Below, one piece after another: positions 11,051 to 21,925 of a stretch of DNA of 64,000 bases. The notes beneath the pieces were generated by a model, which searched no databases, was not told the DNA's origin, and was given only the letters and a program-made list of their open reading frames with translations. Position 1 is the first letter of the stretch. The number at the start of each line of letters is the position of its first letter. Made by a program: the position numbers and the translations under genes. Origin of the DNA: Pyrenopolyporus hunteri (Eukaryota; Ascomycota; Sordariomycetes; Xylariales; Hypoxylaceae); contig CADCXC010000018.1 of assembly GCA_902806595.1 (NCBI GenBank), positions 558,001 to 622,000 of the forward strand, written 5' to 3'.

Positions 11051-12553
11051 ATGTATGGAAAGCTTAACTCGGGGCTAGCCCTGCTGCTCGCCGGCTCTGC
11101 TTTCTTAACACAGTCCATCGTGGAAAGCAAGCTCGTTTTTGCCCATTATATGGTGAGCCCCTTTTTTGTCCTTCAATAACCGAGGTGTACGCAGACTCTA
11201 ATGCAAGCAGGTTGGCACTGTCGATGGAACGACCGATCACGCACAGCAAGACATCGACGGGGCGATCAACGTCGGCTTCGACGCTTTCGCCCTCAACGTT
11301 GGGAGCCCTGGAGAGGACTGGGCCAAGAATACCGTGCAGCAGCTCTTCGACCACGCGGGAAGCAAGTCGTTCAAACTGTTCTTTAGCTTCGACTTCTTCG
11401 GCAACGGTGACATCAACCAGCACCAAGCCCTCTTCAACCAATTCAAGGACCACCCGGCCCATCTAAGATATGGGCCTAACAACCTGCCTGTCGTCTCCTC
11501 GTACAGCGGAGGCGGCATCGGTCCTGATGCGTGGAGAAATTTCAAGGATGCTAACGGCGTCTACCTCATCCCGAATGCGGAGGCCGATGGGAACTACTAC
11601 AACAACCCCTCCGCCTTTTTCCAAAGCTGGGGCGATGCTATCGACGGCGTCTTCAGCTGGGAGACGGCTTGGCCCGATACGTCGGATAGGCCGGTAAACG
11701 TGTCTTCGGAAAGAGACCAGGCGGTCAAATCGGCTGCTGATGCCGCCGGCAAGTCTTACGTGATGGGTAAGACTCGTACATGATAAAGCCGTTCCGGGAT
11801 AACATTAACACGATCTAGGCCTATCTTCGCTTCAATATAAGCACTGCTGCGGCGAGGCGCCGTGGTACCGTGCCGGCGAGACCAACCTCCCCGAACGCAT
11901 GCAGCAGATCCTCTCCGTCTCGCCCGAATTCACCGAGGTCATCACCTGGGTAAGCACAGCTCCCGAGCCTTTTGGCGATAGAAAGTTTCGTGCGACTAAC
12001 CTAAGCGGCGTATCCGTAGAATGACGCCGGCGAGAGCCACTACATCGGCCCGTGCTGGGCCGAAGGCTTGAACGAGGAGATTCTGCAATACGGCAACTCG
12101 GACACGATGCCGCACAACGGATGGCAGGCTCTGATCGCCTCGTTCATCGACGCCTTCAAAGCCGGCTCCGCCGACGTCGGCGCCATGAAACCTCGCACCG
12201 GCGGCTTCGCGGGGGCGATGTGGTACCGAGGCGTGCTGACCACCTGCAGCGGAGACAAGCCGCGCGGGTCCGGCGCCGCCGTCGACGCCGTCAATTACGC
12301 CGTCGTCCTGCCGCAGGATGCAAGCGGCTTCAAAGTGCGCGTCTCGAGCGGCGGGCAGGTCCTGGCCGAGCAGGCGGCGCAGGCCGGACTGAACTACAAC
12401 TCCGTCGCGCTCATGAGGACGGGCGCGCAGAAGATAGAGCTTGTCGACGGTAGCGGACGGGTCGTCGCATCGGCGAACAGCGAGGCGGACGTGTTGGACA
12501 GTCCCACGAACGGGTTCTGCAACTACAATTACTACGTGGTTGGGCTACAATGA
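11051..12553 (+). CDS. Secreted GH71 alpha-1,3-glucanase (mutanase)
   Basis: Four exons (11051-11152, 11211-11766, 11819-11949, 12020-12553) give 440 residues. GH71 enzymes hydrolyse alpha-1,3-glucan of fungal walls, used in wall remodelling, septum or spore release, or attack on other fungi. Residues 1 to about 22 form a hydrophobic secretion signal (SGLALLLAGSAFL). The mature start KLVFAHYMVGTV is the family hallmark, followed by FKLFFSFDFFG, the catalytic-region acidic motifs DAIDGVFSWETAWP and the block TWNDAGESHYIGPCW that spans the last intron, and LIASFIDAFKAG. The C-terminal part (MWYRGVL..CSGDKP then a beta-rich region ending CNYNYYVVGLQ) fits the usual domain after the barrel. All four exons join in phase with gtgagc/gtaaga/gtaagc donors. 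The length is typical of the single-domain forms; no starch- or glucan-binding module follows. Confidence 0.9.
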
Positions 12554-13580
12554 AGTCGCAGCGTTCGAAAAGAGAAAGCAAAAAAGGGGGGGTTGGAGGG
12601 AGGATAGTTCGCTACGGGTCTGGCCTGAGGTCGAAGACTATTCTATCGTGGTTTCGAGAATGGTTGGGTCGTTTCCATGTTTCTAGATTTCGTCCTATAG
12701 AATCCATTTTCTTTACGTAGGTACCTACTAGGCGTAGGATTTGGAATATCACGCAAGTGCCATACCTTACTTACCTACCTGGTACCTTACCTAGGTACGC
12801 TACATACATGTATGTAATGAACGTCTCCCTTACGCCTTTTTCGCCCATGTTGTTTATAGTTAATACTCGACACTACGGAGTATTTACACAAATACAGCAA
12901 ACACGTACGATATCATAAAAACGCCCTAGACGTTTAGTTTTCATGAGAACATGGCCCGCGGCCCACGATAGACGCAAGGGATTGGTGGTTTCTGGGCGTA
13001 GAATTGGGCTAATTAATAGCATGGTTGTTTTAAGAGGTCTGAGCCCCTAAGATCTCAAGTAACCTGGCGTAAAGACGGCGATCGCGATCGAATACTTAAT
13101 CTCGTAGTTCTTGGTGTCTGCTTGGTTTCCATTTTTCCCATTTAGCTACCTATCTTCATTGATCGTATGATCATGTGATCACGTATGCCCCATATTGGCA
13201 TCCCGTGTCGGTATCCCGCTTCCTTTCCTCGCAGTGCGACATGCGCCACGCAAGTACATATTCTCATCCGACATATGCCCGATAGAATCCCTCCATATCT
13301 ATCCATATGCAGTTCGACCATATCGACTTCGAGGAGTCGAGAAATATTGCACACGGCGCCGGTGCTCATCGCTCACTCAGGATGAGGGCCACGCAGGCGC
13401 CGTACAATAAATTTGGGATCAGCTTTTCCAAGCGCAGGCGAACGCGGTAACTATCGCAGCAAACTCGGATATGATTAATCATAGGGGAATATCCCCGTAA
13501 GCATGTCGGTCCTTAATTCGGCACGTCTTCGGTATCTTGATAGGGACCCCGATATACGAAATACATTCGTAGAAATCCTG
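12554..13580. other. Intergenic, convergent 3' ends
   Basis: Lies between two converging genes. Palindromic tracts (ggtacctac, cctaggtac, tacatgta) occupy about 12716-12818; the remainder shows no coding pattern. Confidence 0.5.
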
Positions 13581-15224
13581 TCACTCCTTCTGAGCCTTGT
13601 GCTGTTCGTCCTCTGAACCCGACTCGTTACCCGGGGACTTCATTTTTGCGTGGGGTAGAACATCGAGCGTTTGAGACTGCCTAGAAGTTGAACTATTGCG
13701 CTTTGCGTCGATGCTACCGCGGCCCAGCGGTGGATCAGCGAACGAATTCTGAACTGTAGGTGTGTTGGCCTGGCTGCCCCCGCGTTGACCATGGTAGTGT
13801 ACGACCTGCGGCGGCGGCTGTCCATGCTGTCCAAGTAAATGTTGGGGGTATGGGTCTAGGTCCTTGCTGGAAGTCGAGAAGGTCGAAACTACCGGTTGGT
13901 GATATCCATTTGTCAAGCTGTTCCCCGTCGAAGCGGATGCTGCTGGCGGGGCCTGCGTAGCTTGGGCCGGCAGTGCTTGCCCGCTATGTTCGGCCTGCGT
14001 CGGGGTGCCGGAATCGTTCGGAGTTCCCAGGCCGGTGTCCGCCTGGCCCGTCAAGCTAGTCATACCGCCTTCGATATCACGAAGCAAGCGGACGTATTCC
14101 TCTGGCACCAGCCCGCTCTCCTGAGTTTTAGGGTCTTCCGCCACGAGCCAGCCCTGCCCATGTCGATACGAGACCCAGATGATCTGGCCCTCGACTAAGG
14201 GTAGCTCGTTCTCATTCTCCCTCTCGAAATCGAATAACGCGACAGCTTTTCCATGCATTTCCTCGTCTGGCGAGGTAATGGTGAACTGATAGTCTCTCGA
14301 ATACCTCGACTCATCATACGGCCGGTAGCCGGGAGAAGAGGAGGTGCTCGAAGCATCCGACTCAGACCTATATCCGGCGTCCTCGGTATAGTTCCGCGGT
14401 TGTTGATCCGAGGAGTGTTGGTACGCGTTGATTGAGTGCCGAGCCTGATCGGGCGGGTACGTTACATATTCCCCGCCGGGCCCGTTAGCCTCTCCGCCCT
14501 GGCCTACGTAGTACCTTTCGCTCCCATCGCCACCTGTTCCAATATAATAACTCCTATCCGAGTTCAAGTTGCCCGCACCTAGTATCGAGGAGGACGCGCC
14601 GTCTCTCGATACCCTACCTTTATGGTGTCCTGTGACGGCGGAGGTCGATTTATGCTTCCGATGCCGTGAGCTGACAACCGGGCTCTGTAAATCTTCGTCC
14701 TCGCTCCAAGGAGGGCCATCACCGAAATGGATAGGTGCTAGGTCGCCGCCTTTTCCAAAACCACCATCCGAGGTCCAATCCCAGCCAATCTTGCTTTCCC
14801 ACGAGGCAGGCGGGTCTGAGAGTCGTCTCGTCTCGCTAGCAGGGGTAGTCATGCCCGAGGGCGGTCTCGAAGGCTCGGGCGGGGGGCCATAATGCAGCGG
14901 ATGCGAGGACGGGTAGGCAAAATCTCGGACGGTGGTATACGAGAGGCTAGAGTGAAATACAGGATAGAGGAAGGAAGCAGGCCGCGATCTTGACGGGATG
15001 GAACCCGTCGAATACTGCGATAACCGGTTCTTGGAGGCGTGGGACATCGGTCGTGGTAGGGCGGATCGGCGCGCAGGCGGTGATGTTATTAAAGGTGTCA
15101 GGGCCGGATGATTCGGGTTCGTGGGCGTATGCTGGTGGTGCTGCTGTTGCTGTGGTGGCGGCGACGAGACTGCTTGAGGCGAAACGGCTGGGGGTGAGTA
15201 CGATGAGGACATGATTGCGGTCAT
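13581..15224 (-). CDS. SH3-domain adaptor, Nbp2-like
   Basis: A single 547-residue frame. One SH3 domain lies at about residues 322-382 (GKAVALFDFERENENELPL, IIWVSYRHGQGWLVAEDP, LVPEEYVRLL), with the ALYDF-type, tryptophan and PxxY-like positions kept. The N-terminus is low-complexity (Q/H/P runs) then SSLSYTTVRDFAYPSSHPLH and EPSRPPSGMTTPASE; long Ser/Pro/Gly-rich linkers surround the SH3. In yeast Nbp2 is an adaptor that brings the phosphatase Ptc1 to MAP kinases of the wall-integrity and HOG pathways; the filamentous-fungal relatives have this layout with one SH3 in a disordered protein. Role here is inferred from that resemblance. MTAIMSSSY offers two start Mets (15224 or 15212). Confidence 0.7.
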   Translation of the reverse strand: MTAIMSSSYSPPAVSPQAVSSPPPQQQQHHQHTPTNPNHPALTPLITSPPARRSALPRPMSHASKNRLSQYSTGSIPSRSRPASFLYPVFHSSLSYTTVRDFAYPSSHPLHYGPPPEPSRPPSGMTTPASETRRLSDPPASWESKIGWDWTSDGGFGKGGDLAPIHFGDGPPWSEDEDLQSPVVSSRHRKHKSTSAVTGHHKGRVSRDGASSSILGAGNLNSDRSYYIGTGGDGSERYYVGQGGEANGPGGEYVTYPPDQARHSINAYQHSSDQQPRNYTEDAGYRSESDASSTSSSPGYRPYDESRYSRDYQFTITSPDEEMHGKAVALFDFERENENELPLVEGQIIWVSYRHGQGWLVAEDPKTQESGLVPEEYVRLLRDIEGGMTSLTGQADTGLGTPNDSGTPTQAEHSGQALPAQATQAPPAASASTGNSLTNGYHQPVVSTFSTSSKDLDPYPQHLLGQHGQPPPQVVHYHGQRGGSQANTPTVQNSFADPPLGRGSIDAKRNSSTSRQSQTLDVLPHAKMKSPGNESGSEDEQHKAQKE

Positions 15225-18200
15225 CTAGGAAGGGAGACCGAAGCAGTCTTCGTATGCGTACCCAGAAGAGAAGATTTTGTGTTGGAATTATACACCGTAC
15301 GTATGTTACGAGTGCAATGTCTTTAGATGAATCAGACTGCGCAGCAACTAGACCGCATACGCCTATACGCCTATACACCTGTACACGGTGCAAATGCCGC
15401 CGAACAAACTCGACCCGCAAGTTGTTTTGCGATTTAGCGCGATGCCTGATCGACGTAGTATGAAAGAATTGGAGAAAATGACAATGTCGTCCGTATCAAG
15501 AGCGATATTTCGGAGTCAGGACCGCTCCCTTCACGACGATGCGACAACAAAGCCGTGAGAGTCACAGACTTCCTCTTCAGAGAGAAGGCTGGGCCTGTTA
15601 CGCGTCTGAACGAAGCCCGGGGGGGAGGTACGAGGGATAGAGGGATTTGGTGTTATCGGCAGCCGGCGTAGTATCGAATTATGTATGTCGTCGTCGGATT
15701 AAGTCGTTCTCGCGGTGACAATGTCTGTTCAAAGAGGGCGAGGTTGTAACGGAAAAAGAGTGCGTCACGAAGAGAACTGCAGGCGCTGGCGCGAGTGATG
15801 TGGTGTAGGGAAAGGACTCGCGGTCTCGAATCCGAGTCTAAGGTTGGAGCCCTAGAGGCCCTGTGAAGACGACTAGGGGTGACAAAGGGCAGGGAAATCA
15901 AATCATTCGTAGAAGGGTAAGGTCCCAGGCATGGAAGGGCATTAGGGAACGGACTGTGGAGATTTCGTGGTTGAGTGGGAAAAGTTCGAGTGGAGATGCA
16001 AGAAGTTGCTGCAGTAGGCTGCAGTGGGTCGAGCCCAATTGACTTTGAACTAACGCTCCACGTATGTATGGTACCTTATACACTGGACGTATTTATTACC
16101 TTGTTGCTCACATGGATATACCCATAGGTTAGGTACATACATACATACCTGGTACACACATACATACCTACACGCAGGCAGGTAGACTTTAGTTTGAGGC
16201 ACCTGCTCTTTATGTCGTACCCGCATGTACCTATGCAAATTCACTATTATATACCTATATACATGTAGGCAAGTATAGGTACCTACGTCAAATACAAGCG
16301 CTTCCATTCAATTGTTCACAATGCATATGACAGAATGCATACCTAATGGAGTGGAATGCAAAGCACAATTGCAAACTACAGCTGCGGAGTGACAAAAGGT
16401 AATTCCAACCTCTCGTAGTTTTTTTTTTTTTTTTTCTTCTTGCTTCCGTCAGAGGAGCTATGTCCCAGAGATGGCCTGAACCAAGTTGCGATTAAGCGCG
16501 TGGTACAGAGATCCTACTGGTTAGAGACTTTACTTAGCGGCTCTTTGTCCTCGGTAGCCATCCAGCGGGGTTTGGCGAATGAATGCAGGTGGCGGATGCC
16601 TGAAATAGCGCCGGCGGTTGCTTGCTGGTCGCGCAACTATATACACACATACAGTAGCTTACGTATATGTAGGTGGGTGGGTATTCAGAGGTGTACCTAC
16701 CTATGTACATATTAGGTTAAGGCTGTTATACCCGAGGTCGCCGAGTCGCTTAGGAGACCAGGGACACATCCCAGCTAAAAGGCGAAGAGAAGAAGAGAAC
16801 TAAAAATCGAGAAAGACAAAGGAAAATGGAGAAAACAAAGCAAATCTCACGACCAAAATGGCAGTTATACATAGGTAGTCTCAATACTGTCTTTGTTCTC
16901 CTTCAGTTGTTTGTTCCTAGCATTCATTCGAGGAAAAGGAGCAATTAATATGAAAGTCAGGGACTGCCTACCGAGGTACCTAGGTACCTAGGTTCTTGGT
17001 CTTCGCATAAATTGGAAATAAGTCATGTTTAGGTACCTATATACCTTGGATAGGTAGGTATAGTGTACAAATTGTGCAGGTATAAGTCCCTTAAGAGAGA
17101 AAGAAAGAGGTGCGCGTGTTTATTATGGTCAAGAACCGAATTAAGAGGTATGTAAGCAAGTAATCGTTATACTAGTTGGCTGCCTATAATTCTAAAGGAA
17201 CCTACACGCGCCTATTTATTATACTGTCCACTACATGTAAGTCCCGGATCAGGTAATGATAAAAATGAAAATGCCATCGTCGACGATGTACCCGTAATAA
17301 ACCCTAACTGCAAGATTCTACATAGGAACGTATAGGAACACACTAATATTAACTATGTTTAATTACAACTGAATCGCTCCTACGGTAGTTTCTCGCAGCC
17401 CAATATTACCTTCGTGCCAAGGCACGACACAGCGTCTCCAATCCGCCACTGACAATATATTATTATATTCCCCGGACCTTGGTAGGTAAATGTTGTAGGA
17501 ACGGATGCTGAAATACGTTAGGCATCTTATACTAAATGTTCTTCTGTAAGCTTTGTTATAAGGCAAGCTATAACCACCTACATGTGTGTATACCTTACTT
17601 TCCTAGGTAGTAATATGCATAAAAGTTCGTAAGTCGCTTTGTCGTGCTTCGCTAGTGCTAACACTACGTATGCAGCAACACCACATCTAATCCTGCGGAT
17701 ATGATTGACTAATGTGATGAACAGCCCGAGGAACCATGCAACTAAGCCCATGGTGAAACAAAGCCAGCATCGCTGATTCGTGCCGCCCACGTGACCCCTA
17801 ACCAATGCTTCAATCCGCCATGAACCTACATACATCTGGTAACCCGTACTTATCCAAGAATATACTCACCGCATACTCATAGTCTTAGGGGGGGTGAAGA
17901 GGCGGTCTGGCGCTTAAGAACTCACATGTAGGTAGGTTACTAAGGTTCGTTGGAAACCCTTAGCCCATAGAGGAACGCGATGCGGTGATGTAACTCTAAT
18001 GTACTTACGTACGTCAGGCGAATCCGAACGAGATAAGAAGAAGGAAAATCCAAGGTTTCTCTATGGTATTAAGTATAATATTACGTCTCTTCCTAGAATC
18101 AGATCAGAGGAACAAGGCTGCGTACCACTCCTGGATTCAGGGAAACAAGTATAGTACGCCGTTGGTACTCCTCTCCGAAAGGGATGGCTTTGTTAAAAAG

Positions 18201-19448
18201 AAAAGAAAAAAGGGAAAAAAAGAAAAATCCAAGTGTCACGCATGAAAGCCGACCCGGACTCCCTTCTGGTTGGATCGGATGTTGCATCGAACGGGAGAGA
18301 GAATTGGAGATGGATGTTTCTATTTCTGGCACCATCCCTTTGAGCTTACCTTTAACTGCTGTGTCGGGCGCTGATAGCACAGCAGTGGGGTCAAGGCCGC
18401 ATACAACATGGTGCTCTTATTGGACATAACTACTCCCCTACAGCAATTGTTGGGGTCATTCTGTCGTTTGTTTCATATTTACTGCGCCTACGTTGTCCAA
18501 CCCCAAGAAAGCCAGTAGAATTCTTGCTCATACAGAGTCACCAGGACCGAGGCGGGACGGAGACCAGTTTATCATACGGGAGGGTAGGCGGCCTTATAAA
18601 ATTCGTCTGGCCCGAAGGAAGATAGATTTCAATTTTGTGGTGCCCGCCGTCACCGCACTTAGGTTCCGGTTATGGTAGGGCGGCGGGTTAGAAAAAGTAA
18701 AGAGTTTATTATGGTGACATTATTTTGTACATCTCCAAGATCGTCCCAAGATTTGTCCATTGTTGATGACATAATGCATTTATATTCCTGTGAGACAAGC
18801 CCCATTGGTAAGATGAGACTACATGTATTAGGTACCTAGGTACCACTTCACTCATGGTCCCGATGCCCGATCCCATTAAAGCCTCTCGGATCAACTCAAG
18901 CGCCGAAAACGCACGGGCAGGCATTCAGGTTTACTAAGGTACCTACTTAGGTAATCTAAGGCACACCTTATCTTACCTTCATTTTCTCGCAAGATTTCAA
19001 AGTGAAGAATCCAACTCCCGAGCCGCCATCAGACACCACCTTAAATTAGTCATATTCCTTCTATGCCTCCAGCAGGCACTTCTTTGTCTTTTTAGGGACG
19101 CTGACGCCATTAGTATCATATACGGTCATACGTCAAGTGTAAGTAAACAAATTGGGACATCTGCTCTGTCCTTGCACCTCGTGAAATATCCCCTCAAATG
19201 ATGAATGTTAATATTGGAGCTGTCTGAATTTTCCATGGTGACACTCTATTCATTACCTTACGCAACAATATCTGAAATACCTGGAACAATCCTCTTCTAT
19301 TTCTTGCGATCGTAATCGTGGTCTATGAGTTGACGAATCATTCAGGCTTTCGCAAGACCAAATTTCTTTCATCTTCCAACGAGTATGCGAGAAGCATCGT
19401 CAACCTAGTTCGTAGGGTCAGGCTGAGCAAGGCATCCAACGACGTGAA
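15225..19448. other. 4.2-kb gene-poor region
   Basis: No gene could be supported on either strand. Contents seen: upstream region of the SH3 gene with no clear TATA, palindromic GGTACC/TACATA tracts at about 16120-16290, 16660-16700, 16975-17065 and 18830-18845, a poly-T run at 16419-16435, and AT-rich DNA at 17100-17560. Open frames are short, lack motifs and fall in biased sequence. Confidence 0.45.
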
Positions 19449-20291
19449 ATGGAGGCCACAAACGGAGCCCCCGCAGCCGCTACGGCGGCCAACGGCGAAC
19501 GGGAGGACCAAGAGGGCTTCAAATTAAAGTTTTGTACGGTTTGTGCCAGCAACCAGAACAGGTACGTGGGCGACGTCGCTCACCCTCCATTGCTAAACCC
19601 CACGGCCACGCCGAGAGAGCTAACATGGCGCAGATCGATGGAAGCTCATCTTCGGTTATCACAGGCTAACTATCCCGTCATCTCGTTCGGCACCGGCTCC
19701 CTAGTTCGATTACCCGGCCCCTCGATAACACAACCGAATGTATACCAGTTCAATAAGGTGTCATACGACGCCATGTACAGAGAGCTCCACGAGAAGGACC
19801 CCCGTCTCTACACCGCCAACGGTCTGCTGAATATGCTAGGGCGGAATAGGCAGGTCAAGTGGGGACCGGAGCGGTGGCAGGACTGGCAGATAGGCATTCC
19901 TAGGACCGACCACGCCAAGGACCGCGGGAGCAAGGGAACGGAAGGCGGCGTAGTAGATGTGGTCATTACCTGCGAAGAGAGGTGTTGGGACGCCGTTATC
20001 GACGACCTTTTGAACAGAGGGTCCCCCTTGAACAGGCCCGTCCACGTCATCAACGTCGACATCAAAGACAACCATGAGGAAGCCTCCATTGGCGGACGAG
20101 GTATCCTCGACCTCGCGGATTCGCTGAATAGTGCTGCGAAGGAGGAACGAGAGATTGCAGGGCCTGCTGCGTTCGACATGGGTAGTGCAGCCAGTAGAGC
20201 CTCGTTTGATGAACGCGTCCCAGAGATTATTGGGGATTGGCAGGAGAGATGGCCAAACCTGCCAGCAACGTGGACGCTGGCCTGGTTTTGA
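19449..20291 (+). CDS. ssu72: RNA polymerase II CTD phosphatase Ssu72
   Basis: Two exons (19449-19561 and 19634-20291) give 256 residues. Ssu72 removes phosphate from Ser5 and Ser7 of the RNA polymerase II tail within the cleavage-polyadenylation factor. The catalytic loop CASNQNRS (Cys32, Arg38) is the low-molecular-weight-phosphatase-like C-x5-R-S signature; intron 19562-19633 splits the Arg codon, and the splice restores NRSMEAH. Further family blocks are VISFGTGSLVRLPGPS, PNVYQFNKVSYDAMY, LNMLGRNRQVKWGPERWQ, DVVITCEERCWDAVIDDL and HVINVDIKDNHEEA, with the general-acid aspartate region near VDIKDNHEEA. The intron is 72 bp with no in-frame stop, so an uncorrected frame reads through it and gains 24 residues. 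The tail (about residues 225-256) is fungal-specific. Confidence 0.92.
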   Translation: MEATNGAPAAATAANGEREDQEGFKLKFCTVCASNQNRYVGDVAHPPLLNPTATPRELTWRRSMEAHLRLSQANYPVISFGTGSLVRLPGPSITQPNVYQFNKVSYDAMYRELHEKDPRLYTANGLLNMLGRNRQVKWGPERWQDWQIGIPRTDHAKDRGSKGTEGGVVDVVITCEERCWDAVIDDLLNRGSPLNRPVHVINVDIKDNHEEASIGGRGILDLADSLNSAAKEEREIAGPAAFDMGSAASRASFDERVPEIIGDWQERWPNLPATWTLAWF

Positions 20292-20966
20292 TGTCCGGCT
20301 TTGGAGTTCTTTCTTTTTATATGATACCCCAGAATAGGTCTTCTCATTGCAGAGAGCCACAAATGCGTACCCAGATCGTCAAGTACCTCTACTTGAAGGC
20401 CTGCAGAGAGATATAGATATAATGAAATCTCCTTGGGTCCTAGCGGCTTGATTTAATACCATGTCTTAGTCATAACCAGAGATAATCGCCTCTTTGAGTC
20501 TTGTTATTCATCGCAAGCCTGCCATGTCGTCTTGCCGCGAGATAGACAGTCTGCGGCCCCATTTGTGCCCTCATATCGCTAGCGACCTGATATCCAGGTT
20601 AGACCTGCGAAATACCTATATAAATGCTATCACGTAACTCAGGTCTAGTTACCATTATCATTACTATTCAGACCGTCGTAGATTCTGTACCGTAGGTATG
20701 CTATCATAGCGTAGTCATTCCAGTCTAGTTGGCTTAATGCTCTGTCGCTCGTTGGGTAACACTTTTCTTACTTCCTATTGTTATTGGTCACTTTAGTCAA
20801 CATAACCATTCTTACTTCACCGCCCCCTAGATGGCCTGATACCAAGTCTCCCCAAGCACAAGAACAGTGAGTATCTGAAGTCATCCAAGTTAGTAATCCT
20901 AATAAATTCTAGAGTCTAATTTCTAATATAGGTGCCTCTTATCTCTACATCCTCCGTCTCTACAAC
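20292..20966. other. Intergenic between convergent genes
   Basis: About 675 bp of unique AT-moderate sequence between ssu72 and the unknown gene at 20967. No gene or repeat seen. Confidence 0.5.
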
Positions 20967-21925
20967 TCATAGAATCTTCCTCTTCTTCTTTCTCTGTGAA
21001 TCCGTCGGCAACGTCTCAGCGTTATCTTCTAACCGGGTACCATTTTCCTGCGTCCCGCCGTTACCAGTAACCCCATCGATAGAGCCTCTTGATGCTAAAT
21101 CTATACTCTTCCTAGTCCCGTGGCTCAAGAATTTCACTAGTCTTTCGAGCCCTGCTGTTTCCTCGTGTGTAGTCTCTTTGCGCATGTCGCTAACGCCGGT
21201 GGGACTCTCGATAGCATCTTCCTGTTCTAACCGAGCCATTAAGTCCCACACCCTTTTCCACCCTTTGATCTCCCTATCCAATTTCTCCCCTAAAGTTAGC
21301 TGCTTCCGGCGCTCTTCCTGCGTAATAACGCCTCGTGCCTCGTCCACGTCCATTGCCCTTTCGGAAGCAATGTGCCGTGCCCGTGGAACCATCTGCGTTA
21401 TATTATCTCGTCGCCCAAGGGCCTCCCTTAACAGGGTGCTTTCTTCCGGCTCCTTGCTCAGAGGCCACAGGATGAGATAAATACCACCGTTGCTGCCCTC
21501 GGCGTGAAGATAGCCCTCTTCGACTAGCAAGACGTTGTTATGTTCAACACGGCATTCCCTAACCATGTCCGTCCAGATTGCCGGCCCGGAATGGCTTCTT
21601 TTTAAGCAGAAGATACATTTCTCGCCTTCCACCTCGTCTAGATAGTAGTCTTCAAGGGAGTCCATCTTGATTAAGGAATGAGACTTGAAGTTTCTCTTCG
21701 TATACTCTTAGTTAGCCGGGTCACGATCTACGTCGGGGATGGTGTGAGCGAGCATACGCTTAACTTCTGTTCGAGAATAGCAATCAGTTGCTTCAACTCG
21801 GAAGTCGGCTTCTTCTGAGACGGAGCATCGCTAACTTCGAGGCGACCAGCCTCGATTTGTTTACATATGTCCTCTACGAGGCTGGTCAAAGTCCCCACCG
21901 GAGCAAAGATATTGAGGAACGACAT
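20967..21925 (-). CDS. Hypothetical protein, two exons
   Basis: Exons 21925-21758 and 21704-20967 join in phase (donor gtatgc, branch-like ctaac, acceptor aagag) to a 301-residue protein. I do not recognise the family. The N-terminus MSFLNIFAPVGTLTSLVED is followed by a likely helix around ELKQLIAILEQKLS; the middle has a Cys pair CIFC (in GEKCIFCLKRSH) and a hydrophobic strand GGIYLILWPL; then a charged helical part with EKLDREIKGWKRVWDLMARL, and a basic end RKKKRKIL that could be a nuclear signal. Without the splice, two separate frames of 65 and 232 codons would be seen; the join is preferred because both lie head to tail 60 bp apart with compatible phase. Confidence 0.6.

Noticed and set aside
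20932..21480. 182-codon plus-strand frame opposite the unknown two-exon gene
   Set aside because: Serine-rich antisense shadow; the minus strand carries the better-composed, splice-consistent frame.
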